Made by a program: the position numbers and the translations under genes. From assembly GCA_035610365.1 (NCBI GenBank), contig CM069435.1, positions 17,163,123 to 17,227,122 of the forward strand: a stretch of 64,000 bases of DNA, read 5' to 3'. Below, piece by piece: positions 45,560 through 57,157 of this stretch. Each line of letters opens with the position of its first letter. The stretch's first letter is position 1. The notes below the pieces were generated by a model. That model was not told the origin of the DNA. It saw only the letters and a list, made by a program, of their open reading frames with translations, and did not search any database. This stretch comes from Aquatica leii. Taxonomy: Eukaryota > Arthropoda > Insecta > Coleoptera > Lampyridae.

Positions 45560-47102
45560 GACCAATTTTCCTCTGAGGCTGGTCTAGTGTAGACAGACAA
45601 ACACTTTACGTTTTACGTCGTCCACTTTTTTACAGTATATGCATAGAGGAGTTGGTTTTTTCTTAATTGCATGCAGGTAGATGGTAATACAGCCGTGACC
45701 TGACAGTAGCTGGCTGAGATGGTGATTTCGTTCTCCATGGCGTCTACCCAGCTAGGGTTTGATGGTGGATATAAGACGGCGGACCTATTTACTTTTCTGG
45801 CTACTTTGCCATCTTGCAGTCATCTCTTGTTTCTTGTTTAGTCTACCTACTCTCACAATACGTCGCTTCGCTGCTAATAGGTCCCAAGGTATAGTCTCAG
45901 CCAGGAGTAAAACTGATTCCGTTGCTATAGTTTTATGGCTCAAAATAATTCTAATGTTTATTTTTCTTAGTACTTGTTGGACTATGTCTTAATATTTCTC
46001 ATTTTGAGTAATACACTCCATATAGGCGCATCATATAGCATACTGGAAACCACCACTGCAGATACCAATACCAGTCGTTTTTTTAACATGCATGGCCCGC
46101 TTATTTTTGATGCTGTTCTGCATCTAGTGGTTTTAACGACTGCCATCACTACATGGTGGCCGCAGCTCAAGTATTTGTTGAGACAAACGCCAAAATATTT
46201 AATACTGTGACGACTTGGTTATGTACTTTAAATGAGACGGTGCTTATTCGACGTTTACTCGAGAAGACTATGGCTTTACTTTTGTTTGGCGCTACCTCAT
46301 ACATAATAAGGTAATTATTGATCCGTGTGATTGCCATATTTGTCACTCTTGCAAGCTCGTCTTTCGTCTTTGCGCTAGTTAGATCAATATCGTGCGCAAA
46401 CGCGATGACTCGGGTTTCTGAACCGAGGTTCATTCTTAGTATACTGTCAAATGTGACATTCCACAAAGTCGACTTAAATACCTACTCTTGTTGGGCTCCA
46501 CAGGTCATATCGAAAAGTTCCAGTTTATTGGAGTTTTGTATTATCAGTCTTCTATTATTAAAATAGTTTTGTACGATGTTGGTGAAGTAAAGTTTAACTT
46601 TTTTCTCCTTGGATGCCTCATTTATGACTGGCTACCCTAGTGAGTTGAATACCTATTTTACACCTGGCGTGACCACGGCACAGGTTTTTCTAATTCTCAT
46701 GGTGCGCAGGAAAGTCGTTTTCACCCACCAGTCGACGACCACTAAAACATCTATTGTGGATTTGTCGCACATGAATCTATATTTTCTGTCTGATATATCT
46801 TCTGCCTCCTCTATGTTGTAGGGCACTCTGTCAAGTATTCGGTGTTCGTATAGTTTAGCAATAGCGTTTAGTAAACAGAAGGGTCTAAATGAATTTGCTT
46901 TGTTTGGTGCCCTTATCCAAAAGAATAAGCCTGGAGCACGTGGTTCATGAGGCGTCAGTACTTCTGGGTTTCTAGCGGTGACCTCCGCATAAACTTCAAC
47001 TGAGATACCGTCGGGGCACCCTGCTTTCTTATTGTTCAGTTTTTTGGCAGCAACGATTATGTTTTCTATGGTTTGTTTGGTTAGGTCTCGTGTAAGTACC
47101 AC
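45560..47102 (-). pseudogene. R1-like LINE reverse transcriptase, 5'-truncated
   Basis: From 47102 leftward: KKLNNKKAGCPDGISVEVY, FRPFCLLNAIAKLYEHRI, then ETRVIAFAHDIDLTSAK (about 46400), where the family has FADD, so the first Asp is His. Next come LNKYLSCGHHVVMA and SSMLYDAPIW (46170-45990), and a C-terminal zinc-type motif LLSGHGC...PLCIYCKKVDDVKRKVFVC (45620-45740). This tail is typical of R1-clade LINEs. The endonuclease and ORF1 are absent. Multiple shifts; inactive. Confidence 0.85.
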
Positions 47103-47119
47103 AAATATTGATTTTTATT

Positions 47120-47950
47120 GTACTCTGCATAAATACTAGTATCTTGCATTAAAATTTTTTCTTTTTTTTGTCAAGTTCTGTTGGGATAATTTGCGCACTC
47201 CTAACAAGTGAGTCACTAAGCGTAATAACAAAATCGCTGAAATTAATAGTAAATCCTGAGAATTTGGAATAAATTGAATTATTTTACATCCAGTGGGGTC
47301 CACAACCAGTAGCGTCATGAAATTTAGTTACGATTACGACCTTTAGAAATAAATAATTAATGGCGTATCAAGCATTTTTGTAGTTTTGATTTTCGCATCC
47401 TGGCTCCTGCTGTGATATCTGCCAAAGTTGTTGTAGTCGCGATTTTTATATTAGGCGAAGGTAGTTGTTCTAAGTGTTGAGGCTTTAACACTCCATGAAT
47501 GTGTTTGCTTATTATGTTGTTTTACAATTTTAATTTCTGGTCAGTATTTTCTAAGTGTTTTTTTACATCAAAAATCTAAATACTTTTGATTAATTCTGTT
47601 TTATCAGACGGTAACATTAAGCTCTTGTTGCGTTTCTCGGTTTTTGACATAAAAAGCGTAGACGGTAGTCGCTCCACGGTGGCTATTTACGGTAATAAAA
47701 GTTTGTAGTCTGTAAATTTTGTGGTTTCTTCTGTTTTGTTTGTACTAATTAAAAATGAGTGGGACGCAAATCAAGCTTCGTAGGTATCAATTTTAGACTT
47801 TGAAAGATTTGTTTGTATTTAAATTTTTATGATACTTAAGTCCGGTTCGTGAGTCAAAAAATAAAAGTTTTTAATCTTTGAATTAACTTTTATGACTCAC
47901 AGAAAGGTAAAGACTTGTTTGCAGCAGCTGTGTCTATTGCAAAAACCCGA
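47120..47950. other. No recognised gene
   Basis: AT-rich and open-frame poor; nothing identified between the LINE fragment and the Tc1 pseudogene. Confidence 0.4.
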
Positions 47951-47959
47951 GAGGCAAAA

Positions 47960-48970
47960 AGAATAAAGATGAACAATATTTTTATTTAATAATGTGTTGG
48001 TCACTTCTATTGATATCCTCACTTCTTGTGGCATCGATTCCAGCATGCGGTCAATTTCTTTTAGAGTTATTGTATCCCAAGAAACTTGAAATTAATGCCG
48101 GAGAGTTTTATGTGTCTTTAAGATGCGCTCAGTTTTCTACACATTATGTCAAACACGTGTTTGATTGACAAAAAGTCTGGGTGGCCATCATAAAATATTA
48201 ATATTGGCTTCTGTGAATTGGTTCATAGAGTTTTTTCCTATGTGAGGACAAGCATTGTCTGCTGGAAAAATGGGTTTTCCAACCGCTGAAGAACTGGAAG
48301 AATATCGGGTTTTACCACCTTGTTAAGATATCGCCGAGCGTTCATATTATCTTCGATATATACCAAACGAGACTAACTTTCATAGGCTATACTACCCCAT
48401 ACCATAATCTCTACAGTGTAGTGCAGATGCAGCTCAACAGAAAATTGAAAATTGCGTCGTTCCCCACGTCTTCGTCTGACTCTCATACGGCCATCATGCA
48501 TTCCTAAACAGAATCAGGAATTATTACTAAAGACTATTCTATGCTATTCCAGATTCCAGTGGAGACGCAAGTTACACCACTCCAAAAGTTGATGTTGGTG
48601 TTGAGCCGTCAGTGGCCGATAGGATTGCAATTTGAAACTTTTTATTCAACTGCTCTAACACTTACAGGTCGACGATCATTAGCTAACTATTGATTAACTA
48701 TTGATCTGATACTGGAAAATCGATTTCTTATTGCCATAACTTAAAGACGGCGGTCTTTCACCTCATTTGTTTGCTTCCGTCTTACAGATTCTTGTCTACG
48801 ACAATTCTGACCTTTCTTAGTTCATGCTTGATAACAGCGCATGATAGTAGATTGGTTTCGGCTAAGACGTTTTGCAATTTCTCTGTACAAATACCACCTT
48901 CACGTAAGCCAACAATTCGACCTCTGTAGAATTTGCTTAATTGGCGGTAATTTTCACGCTGTCGCACTCT
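47960..48970 (-). pseudogene. Tc1-like transposase
   Basis: The helix-turn-helix FYRGRIVGLREGGI lies at about 48935. The catalytic part is in alternating frames: RMRVRRRRGERRNFQFS (about 48460), VEIMVWGSIAYES (about 48400), NMNARRYLNKVVKPDILP (about 48330), FPADNACPHIGKNSM (about 48260, containing the second Asp), and a WPP motif near 48185. The motif order matches Tc1-type transposases. Many stops and frameshifts; no terminal repeats defined. Confidence 0.8.
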
Positions 48971-48979
48971 AAGCGTAAT

Positions 48980-50880
48980 GACAAAACCATTAATGATAAT
49001 ACTATTAAAATTAACTAAGACTTACACGTGATATATACGATAATAAAGTAGTAGAAACAAAAAAAACGTCAGATATAATTAGCACTTGATCCATTTGAAT
49101 AAAATTTTAATCATTTAATACCTTTTAGTAGCTAAACGTTTCTACCAATTTGGTGACAAAATTACCACTTTTTTGTGTTGCAATTTTAATGTCACAGAGA
49201 ATAGTCTAAACATTATTGACAAAATTGTTTCAAATCATTGTACTCGACATTCTAAATTTGGTACAAAATTTTGAGCTTCTGGCTTACAATATCATATGAC
49301 GAATTTGACACTTGAAAATTTAAAACAATTTTGTCAAGTATGATTAGCTTATATGAAATGTACGCATATATTCACTTTTGGACTAGTTATTTTTACTCCG
49401 TATCTTTAAAAAAAATTATAAAAGTAAAATACAATTAATTTATGTCCGATATATGTTCGGCGATTTAAATAAACAAGTGAAAATAACAGATAATGCATTT
49501 ATTAAGTTGATACTGTAATATAATACTGAAAATTTACGGTTACAGAACATGTAACAGTTCTCTTTCTTGGTAGTCTCATCGAAGAGACTAGTTATTTTTC
49601 ATCTGATTAGAAATTATTTAATTAATTGCTACTGTAATAACATTCTATAACATCGATTGCATTTTATATTGCACACGCATTGCACAGTATTGCACACGAA
49701 TTGTATGATATTGCATGCATTATTTAACAATATTGTATCTCGGCAGGATGCGTTATTGCATAAGTATTGCATTATTGCACTAAACAGGTTCCAAATTATG
49801 TTGTCAATAGTCTCTAAGAATGCAATTTGAAGTATATTTTAGAGACTATATTTTAGAGATTGATTTTTTAGTTTTCTTTCTTTATGACTTACTAAGGTGG
49901 GTGCTGTTTTAAAATAGCGCAGTATTTTACTTTTTTTTAACAGATGTTGCAAAACTTCTTCTCTGGTACGTCTGGTGTGCCAGTTTTCCACATTCTGATT
50001 TTATTGATAATTTATTCTGTTTTGGTTTCTTTAAACGGTTTGTTTTGTTTTTGTTACAATATTGTCAATGTTCCAGAAGGAAACGTTTTTAATGTGTACC
50101 TTTATATACCAGTTTGTAAAGGTTTAAAAAAAAATGTTTGTCAACAACACTTTATGTAGATGAATTTTTTCTTACGAGTATTTAAACTTTATGGTTTCAG
50201 TGAGCAAAATTTTGTTCTGATGTTGAATTTATGGATGTTTCTTTGGTGTGTAAAAAGTTTTTTTGTTTTTGTCTCAACAAGGTATGTACTACAGTGCTCG
50301 GAATGTTTGATAGCAATAGTCGATTGATAACAAAATCCGACATTAAAAAAAATTAGGTTAGATAAGAGTAAATACTTCGTGTATATGATTAATTTAGAAG
50401 GTAAAATTATAACATCAATACAAGTTGAACATTTTTAATAAAGCATTTTGAGTCTAGTAAATTAAAATTTACGGACCTGTTGCATTAAATAGTCTCTTAA
50501 GTTTGTTAACACCATAAATAAAAAAAAAATATTGTTATGTTCAGTTTAAGTTCTAAAAACAACACATTTCTTTTCAGCAATTTACTGACACCAAAAATAT
50601 AAACAAATACAAAATAATGTTATCACAAGACGTAGTTAAATTAAGTTATTTCTAAGAACTGCACATTCTTTTTACGTACACTAAAATACTAATTACACAG
50701 TTAGAGGTTTTTTTATGTAGAGTAATATATTTCCAATTCGTTTTTTAAAAAAGTGATAACTAAAGAGCGGATAGTAAGGCAAGATAATACCAAAAAAGGT
50801 GGCATAAAAGGCATATTAAACCTGCCAAAAAGGTAATAAAAAAGGCACAAATATCTATTAAAATTTACAGTTTATTTTTT
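48980..50880. other. No recognised gene
   Basis: AT-rich. A cluster of about ten attgca/tattgcac words lies at 49655-49780. The open frame at 49944-50159 looks incidental. Confidence 0.4.
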
Positions 50881-50897
50881 TTGTTTTACAATGTTTA

Positions 50898-52671
50898 TTA
50901 AGTGCTATTATTTTCCCAAGCACAAATCAAATATTTTTCAATATTTTGACTAAGAAGCTGTTGCCTTTTATCATTTAAAATATTTTTATAGAAGGAAAAA
51001 GTTCTTTCGACATCACAACATCTTAGTGGAGCAAATTCTAATGCCAATGTATCTATTATTGTTAAAGATATTTTCTGTTGATGCTTCATGACCTCCCCTT
51101 TTCAATTAGTTGTTTAAAGAGGTCAAAGGAAGGATTTGATGTGACAGAATCTAGTTTTTGATTAATTTTTCTTCCTATAGTCCATAGACATGCTCTTATA
51201 ATTGCTCTTATTCTTTCGAATGTAGCGAAACATTCGGTTATTGCAGTTTCGCTTTTTTCTAGCTTCTTTAATTCGTCAGGAATGCCGGAAAAGTGTGTTT
51301 TTATAAAAACTAGTCCTCTCTTAACAGCTTCGTCATTAAAAGCTTTTTGAGATTTAGCAATTGCTGCAGAGGCCGTCTCGTCAAATAATTCAACCACCTG
51401 AAGTAAGACAATTCAATTAATGTATAAGACAATGTCAGATTATAGTATGATCTGTACCTCTTTAATTTTTTCAAAATGTGTGGCATAAAAAATGCAAGCA
51501 GTTCCTCATCTTGTTATGATAGGTTTCGGTGGAAGTTTAACATCTGAAAGTTTTTCTTTATAGGCCCTTGCCTGTAATGGTGCTTTCACAAAAACCTGAA
51601 ACAAGATCCAATAATCAAAAAGAGAATCTAATATGTTAGAGATTTTTACCTTTTTGGTGGCAGAAATTAACTTGTTTACTATTGCAAACTCGTCTCTAAT
51701 GAATTCACACACCCTATGTATTCAATGTGCTAGACAAGTGAAATGTTTGAAATTTGAATAAAATATTTCTAATGTCTGAGCGGATTTGATCATATAAGGT
51801 ACTGCATCGGTTACGAATAAGAGAAACTATTCTTTTTATACGCCATTGGGATACAGAAATCCTTCAAACATAAAATTATATAATTGTAATTAATAGATTG
51901 GATTATATTAATCAATCATTTAAAAAAAAACGTACGTAAACAAACATCGAAAAAATTTGCAACTGTTTTGTGATTGGTCTGTGGAATTTCTTTGGATGCT
52001 AGCAAATGAGCTTTTCCTGGTTCTAGTTCAGACAATTTACCAACTACAAAATTTGCTATACATCGAACTCTGCAATCGGTTGTTTCATCAACCGAAGTCC
52101 AAATGTAATGATCCCCAATGTCATTCCTTATTGTCTGTATTTTCTATAAAAGGTAAACCAGCATTTTGAAAACTATTAATACTTTAATTAAACTGCTTAC
52201 TGATGGTAACATGTCTAAATATTTTTTTCTCAAAACTGATTCATCTGGAACAACTTGTTCGGTGTATTTTTTTGAGGAAATTGCGAAAATTGATATTATC
52301 AAGTTTTTTAAGCGGAATTTGAGCCGATACCAATGCTTCGCACAAATCTAGAGCAAAAGTTGTTTTTGATGGGCCAAGTTTATTCTGTTGATCTTCTATA
52401 ACGTTTTACAACAATGGTTGTTTCATAGCTTTCTTCATATTTTTTAAATGTAAACCCTACCCAAGTGTTGTTTTACATGGTACTTTTTAGTAGCACCGAT
52501 CTAAAATAATACAGATACTAGTAATTAAAAGCATTTAAATTATGATAATACAAACTTACTGATTTTGAACAAACTTGACAAAAAAAGGTTTTCCCCGTCG
52601 GTCGTTAAATTATTGTCCAATTTACTCCACTTGTAATAATTTTCAAATTTTGATTGTTTATTAGGTGGCAT
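50898..52671 (-). pseudogene. hAT-family transposase with introns, lightly decayed
   Basis: The start ATG is at 52669-52671 (MPPNKQSKFENYYKW). A Cys-x2-Cys finger (FCQVCSKS) is interrupted by an intron beginning gtaagt and ending ttattttag before ATKKYHVKQHL. Then come WTSVDETTDCRVRCIANF (first Asp region, about 52120-52060), VTDAVPYMIKSA (about 51815), SATKK|VFVKAPLQARAY across a 54-nt GT-AG intron, and PPKPIITR followed by TGA where Trp is usual (about 51510). After another intron ending cttcag comes VVELFDETASAAIAKSQ, and the hAT dimerisation segment CCDVERTFSFYKNILNDKR (about 51000). Splice sites are well kept. The resemblance is to CGG-binding-protein/ZBED-like hAT transposases. Confidence 0.82.
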
Positions 52672-52679
52672 TTTTTAAA

Positions 52680-55600
52680 AGTTACTCACAGCACAACAGC
52701 AATAAACTATCACAGTGTGACAATATTACAAGTATTTATAACAAACAAAGAATATTTTAGTCGTGTGTTTCACTCATTAAAGGAATCCCATCGGACAGAA
52801 TTAAAATTATCTTTATTTGTTTGCTTTACTTAGGTACTGAATAGACCTATAAAAATGATTCATTCCGAAATCCTTCCGGTTTTGTAAATACTGTTCTGTT
52901 AAGCCTGTCATTGTACATAATCTTAGTATAAATTCTTACAATAGTTCTTCTCTATAAGCAACTTTTGTATTTAACGTTTTCTGGAAACCATTGTTTAACA
53001 AAACATGAAAATCCCTGTTGTTATTTATAGGTTTGTGGTAAGACCTTTCGAGCAAAAAATGTTAATTATATTATTGTACGTAATTTAAGTAAAATTCTGT
53101 AATGCGTTATTGTCATCTACCTATTAAAATACTGTTTACACAAACTTCTCAAAATTTATTTGTAAAAAGGCAATATAAAATAATACTCTTTAAAAAGGAA
53201 AAAAACAAAAAGTTACACAAAAAGGCAAAATATGCAGGCTCTAGGTATTTGCCTGACTGTTCGCTCTTTAGCGATAACACTACCCGGCTGATAATATTTT
53301 CCGTGATTGCAATAAGCAGCGTAGACTGTATTTCTTATAACTTCTCTGTATTTGTTGTTTGCTTTTTTTTTATAGTTAATTAAAAATATTATTATACCAA
53401 TGACTATTATAATTAGTTTTTTCCAATCATATTGGGAAATTGTTTTTATAGGATTAAAAATATTAAATCAAAACAAAATTAATGATATACCTGAATTTGT
53501 TGCCATAACTATAAAAAAACACAATTTTTAAATTTAAAAAAGTATAAAGTATTTGTTGTTTTTTATTTGTATTATGTTTTTGTTTATACTTGATTAATTA
53601 GTTTAGTTCTAGGATTTACCAACAGAGCAGTAAACACTTTTTTTGTACTTTAGCGAGTCGTCAGCGAAATACCAGATGCTGTTTTTTTTTTTTGAACAAA
53701 TTTTTGTAGTTATAATCCATAATAATTTTATAACGCCCCCTTATTAACAAGACTCATTGTTTTTGTAATTGAACAAGAATAATGTTTTTATTTTTAAACC
53801 ATGCCAATAACAATTAGTAGAATAAATCTATGACAATTAAAAACAATGCATTTTTTTAGAAAAGCGCTAGTATTAAACCAAGTTAATTACATTATCATGT
53901 ATAATTTAATTAGAAACATTTGCAGGTTCAATTATGAAGTGATGTTCAGCTTAACTATGCTCGACATTAAACTTATAAAAATATCCGAGATTTAATTAAC
54001 TGTAATTAGTGTAAATATTTCGATTTTCAAACAATAAATACAACAGTATTTTATAAAAACAAAACGTGTATTACAAATATACGAATAAAAAGAATGTGCA
54101 GAAACAGCCAGTAATTGATCACTAAACAAAAGCTTTTGTTAAATAAAATCGATTGTTAAATATTACTTTTTAATTAAGTTGATAATGGAAATGCATGACA
54201 ATATTTGTGTTTCGTTTTAAAAACGTAATTAATACTATGACAAAACAAACATAAATAATTGTTTTTATTTATTTTGTTATACATTATATAATTTGACGAA
54301 TTTTACTTTGAAAGCAATTAAATAATAGAATTAATAGAGAAACATTAATTTAATTTAAAAAAAACAAAGCTTTCGACAACTTTTATCAAGTTTTGGTTTG
54401 CCCAAATACATTTGATTACAATCTTTACAATTATTTTTTATTAACAAATTCTAAGTACCAAAAAGTTTTCCCAAAATTTAAATTATTTAACTAAACATGA
54501 CGTTTTATTTAATAATTAAAAATGTTTAATGTTTGTTTTTAAAGTTTGTAGACCTATGCAAACACAAAAATATATTTACTTACATTGGTAACCTAGGAAA
54601 CTTCTTCGGAAGTTGAAATTGTGTATTTAACGTATCGGGATCCCGGCAAATAGATAGGGAAAGTTGTATTACGTATATAATTGAATATTTGATGTATTTG
54701 CTGAAGGGACGATTAATTGTAATTATTCGAATGTTCTCGTTCAAAGATGATTAGAAGTTGGCTCTTCTTTCCCTCGGGTGCAGTCATCTCGTAATAATAC
54801 GAACGGTACAATTCACGCAAACTTTTTATAAAGACATTTTATTTTTATAAAAACTAAGACATAAATTTGAAGTCGTAAATAAGACGTTTGTAAGAAGTTT
54901 TTGACTTGCTGTACTTGTCAAGAATAGTTTCGTTTACGATCACAACACAGTTGTTTGAACTATAAATATTTTCAGCGACAGCAGCATTGAAAAGTTCGAA
55001 ATTTACGATTCCGAAGAAAGGTATTTGCGTATTTTCTTAATTATTTAAACGGGCAAATTAGTAATTGTAAGGTAAACTTTCTATGACTGAAATAATATTA
55101 TTTGCGACATAAAACATTGCGGATGAGTTCAAAACTAAGTTGCAACATGTGCAGTAAATTTTCCGAACTTCCTACTTATAACGTGTCATTACGTTTCCAA
55201 CATTTTCAAAGTTTCCATGTAATATGTCTATACGCTCAGACTGGAAGTACATGTATATTGCATTACTCGATATTGAGATACAAAAAGTTTATTATACAGA
55301 AACTTAATATTCAAAGTAGTTAAATTATTATTCATTAGAAAGTTTAAAAGCTTTTTATGGCTTTAATACAATTTTATATAAAATTTTGTTTTTAATTACT
55401 TGACGGTAAATTTGAGTATTCATTCTTTTGTTAGGTCAAAGGCTAACAACGTAAAAAATATTTTTTGTAAAATGTGCAATTTATATAATTTTTTTAAAAT
55501 CAAGATTTTTACTCATGAGAAACATACAGTAAATATAATAACAATTTTAAAAACAAAAATATTATTAATAAAACAATTTGTTTTTTAACAATACGTAAAC

Positions 55601-55890
55601 AAAACTTGTTTTTTTGTTGTTATACAAATAGAAACAAATGTAATATGCTAAAGAAAATTGGTTTTCTCAAAAAAAATTTTGTTTTAACGTACGTTTAAAT
55701 CCGTTCAAAATGGAAAAGATTTGAGTTTTGTAAACGAGTTTTTTTACGTATTCGCAAAGTAAAATCGTTTTTAAAAATTTTAAGTTCTATTAAACGCAAC
55801 AGTAAATGAGCTTGCAATTAATAAAATTTAATCAATAAGTCTCTAATATCATTTAGAGAAGCTATGAATACTTAAAGAGATAAATGACTT
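52680..55890. other. AT-rich DNA upstream of the sushi exon
   Basis: No element coding was recognised. It would be intronic if the exon at 55901 belongs to a plus-strand gene. The 54590-54830 patch is less AT-rich but has no identified function. Confidence 0.4.
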
Positions 55891-55900
55891 AAGACTGCAG

Positions 55901-56056
55901 GTTGGGTATTTCCCCATGGAGCAAAACTTCAGATACGGTGTCGTGAACTGGGCCTGTATAAACCCGTGGGAATGGCTACTCCTAAATGTCAGAACGGAGC
56001 CTGGTCCCACAAACTACCCTCCTGCGTGCCCACGACGCTTCTTACGAATTTTACAG
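55901..56056 (+). CDS. Sushi/CCP-domain exon of a host gene
   Basis: A 156-bp open stretch sits between an acceptor (ctgcag, ending 55900) and a donor (gtaagc, from 56057). Read in phase 1 it gives GWVFPHGAKLQIRC, TPKCQNGAWSHKLPSCVP and TTLLTNFT, with the Cys...Cys...Trp...Pro-Ser-Cys pattern of a sushi (complement control) domain. The first Cys would be in the preceding exon. Both junctions are phase 1, usual for sushi exons. GC is much higher than in the flanks. The protein would be secreted or a cell-surface adhesion type. It recalls the insect synaptic protein hikaru genki, but I am not sure enough to give a symbol. No further exons were found, implying long introns. Confidence 0.75.
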
Positions 56057-56638
56057 GTAAGCCATTTTTTTTATTGTATTTTTAATTTACTCGAATTGTT
56101 TTACTTTTTCTAAGCTACTGTTAAGATAAACGAAATTAGTATATAATTTAAATTTAAAATTAAATAAACTCTGTAGTTGTTTATTTGTTTATAAATATTT
56201 GCTCAAGGATTTACCCTTACAGATAGCTAACTAATCGACTATTTGCAGGGTAAGCAAAATATTGTTATGACATTACAACAATTTTGCAAGTTTTGATTTC
56301 ACGACCCAGGCGGAATGTCGTTCAGTTTCATAGTTAATCATACGAATTTTTTCTAAAATATAATTAACAACACAGAAGAAATTCAAAATTAAACAGCAAT
56401 AAAATGAGTATGCAAAATTTATTGGTTACATATGTGGGTATCTCTTGAACTACTATTAAAAAAAAATATATAAATATTAAAGATACCCACAACATTGTAA
56501 TCATGATTATATGTCGTTTTCACAATCATATTTTAACTGACCAATAACAGCATTTTATCTACTTTACAAATGGCCGATTTTGGCTTCACTTTTGTATATG
56601 CTGCTAATATTCAAGTTAGCGATCCAGTATATTAGTAT
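56057..56638 (+). other. Probable intron start after the sushi exon
   Basis: It starts gtaagcc and is AT-rich with no other gene recognised. It is followed by the solo LTR. Confidence 0.5.
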
Positions 56639-57119
56639 TGTTGCGTATTTATTTATTAAAAACTATTTTTTTTAATTTTAAACGACTAAAAATACGTTTA
56701 CTTATTCTAGAAATATGTACACTTTTAAATTAACCTAACTAATTAAATCTAATAATATTTAATGAAAACACTTACACTAATTTATGTATAACCGTTGTAT
56801 AACACTATCACTTAAGATAAGATAACGTCCTCGGATAGCCTCACACTTGTTTACACTAAAAATCACGTACACGATTATTCTCGGTATATTTATGTAGACA
56901 CACGCGTGCTAACGACTTATTTATTTCCACTTTAATAAGCTTCTTAACACTGCTGTATTCGCATTCTAGCAATAACTGACCTAGGATCTGTCTCGTCGGT
57001 ATATATACACATACGGAAATCCTTCTCGAGCGTTCCCTATTTTTCGGTACATCTTCTAGAAGATGGATAACAGATTCTAGAAGGTTCTTGCATTTGCAAA
57101 TAATTTCTCGAACGTTTCA
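56639..57119 (-). mobile_element. Solo LTR of the macro-domain gypsy family
   Basis: 481 bp, starting TGTTGCG and ending TTTCA, clearly related to the LTRs at 7118-7606 and 13409-13875 but more diverged (shared blocks include tacgtttacttattctagaa, aacgtcctcgga and cttgcatttgcaa). It is flanked by a 4-bp GTAT duplication (56635-56638 and 57120-57123), as expected after LTR-LTR recombination. Confidence 0.92.
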
Positions 57120-57157
57120 GTATATTGCATAGTATATTAAAAAATCAATAGTGTACA

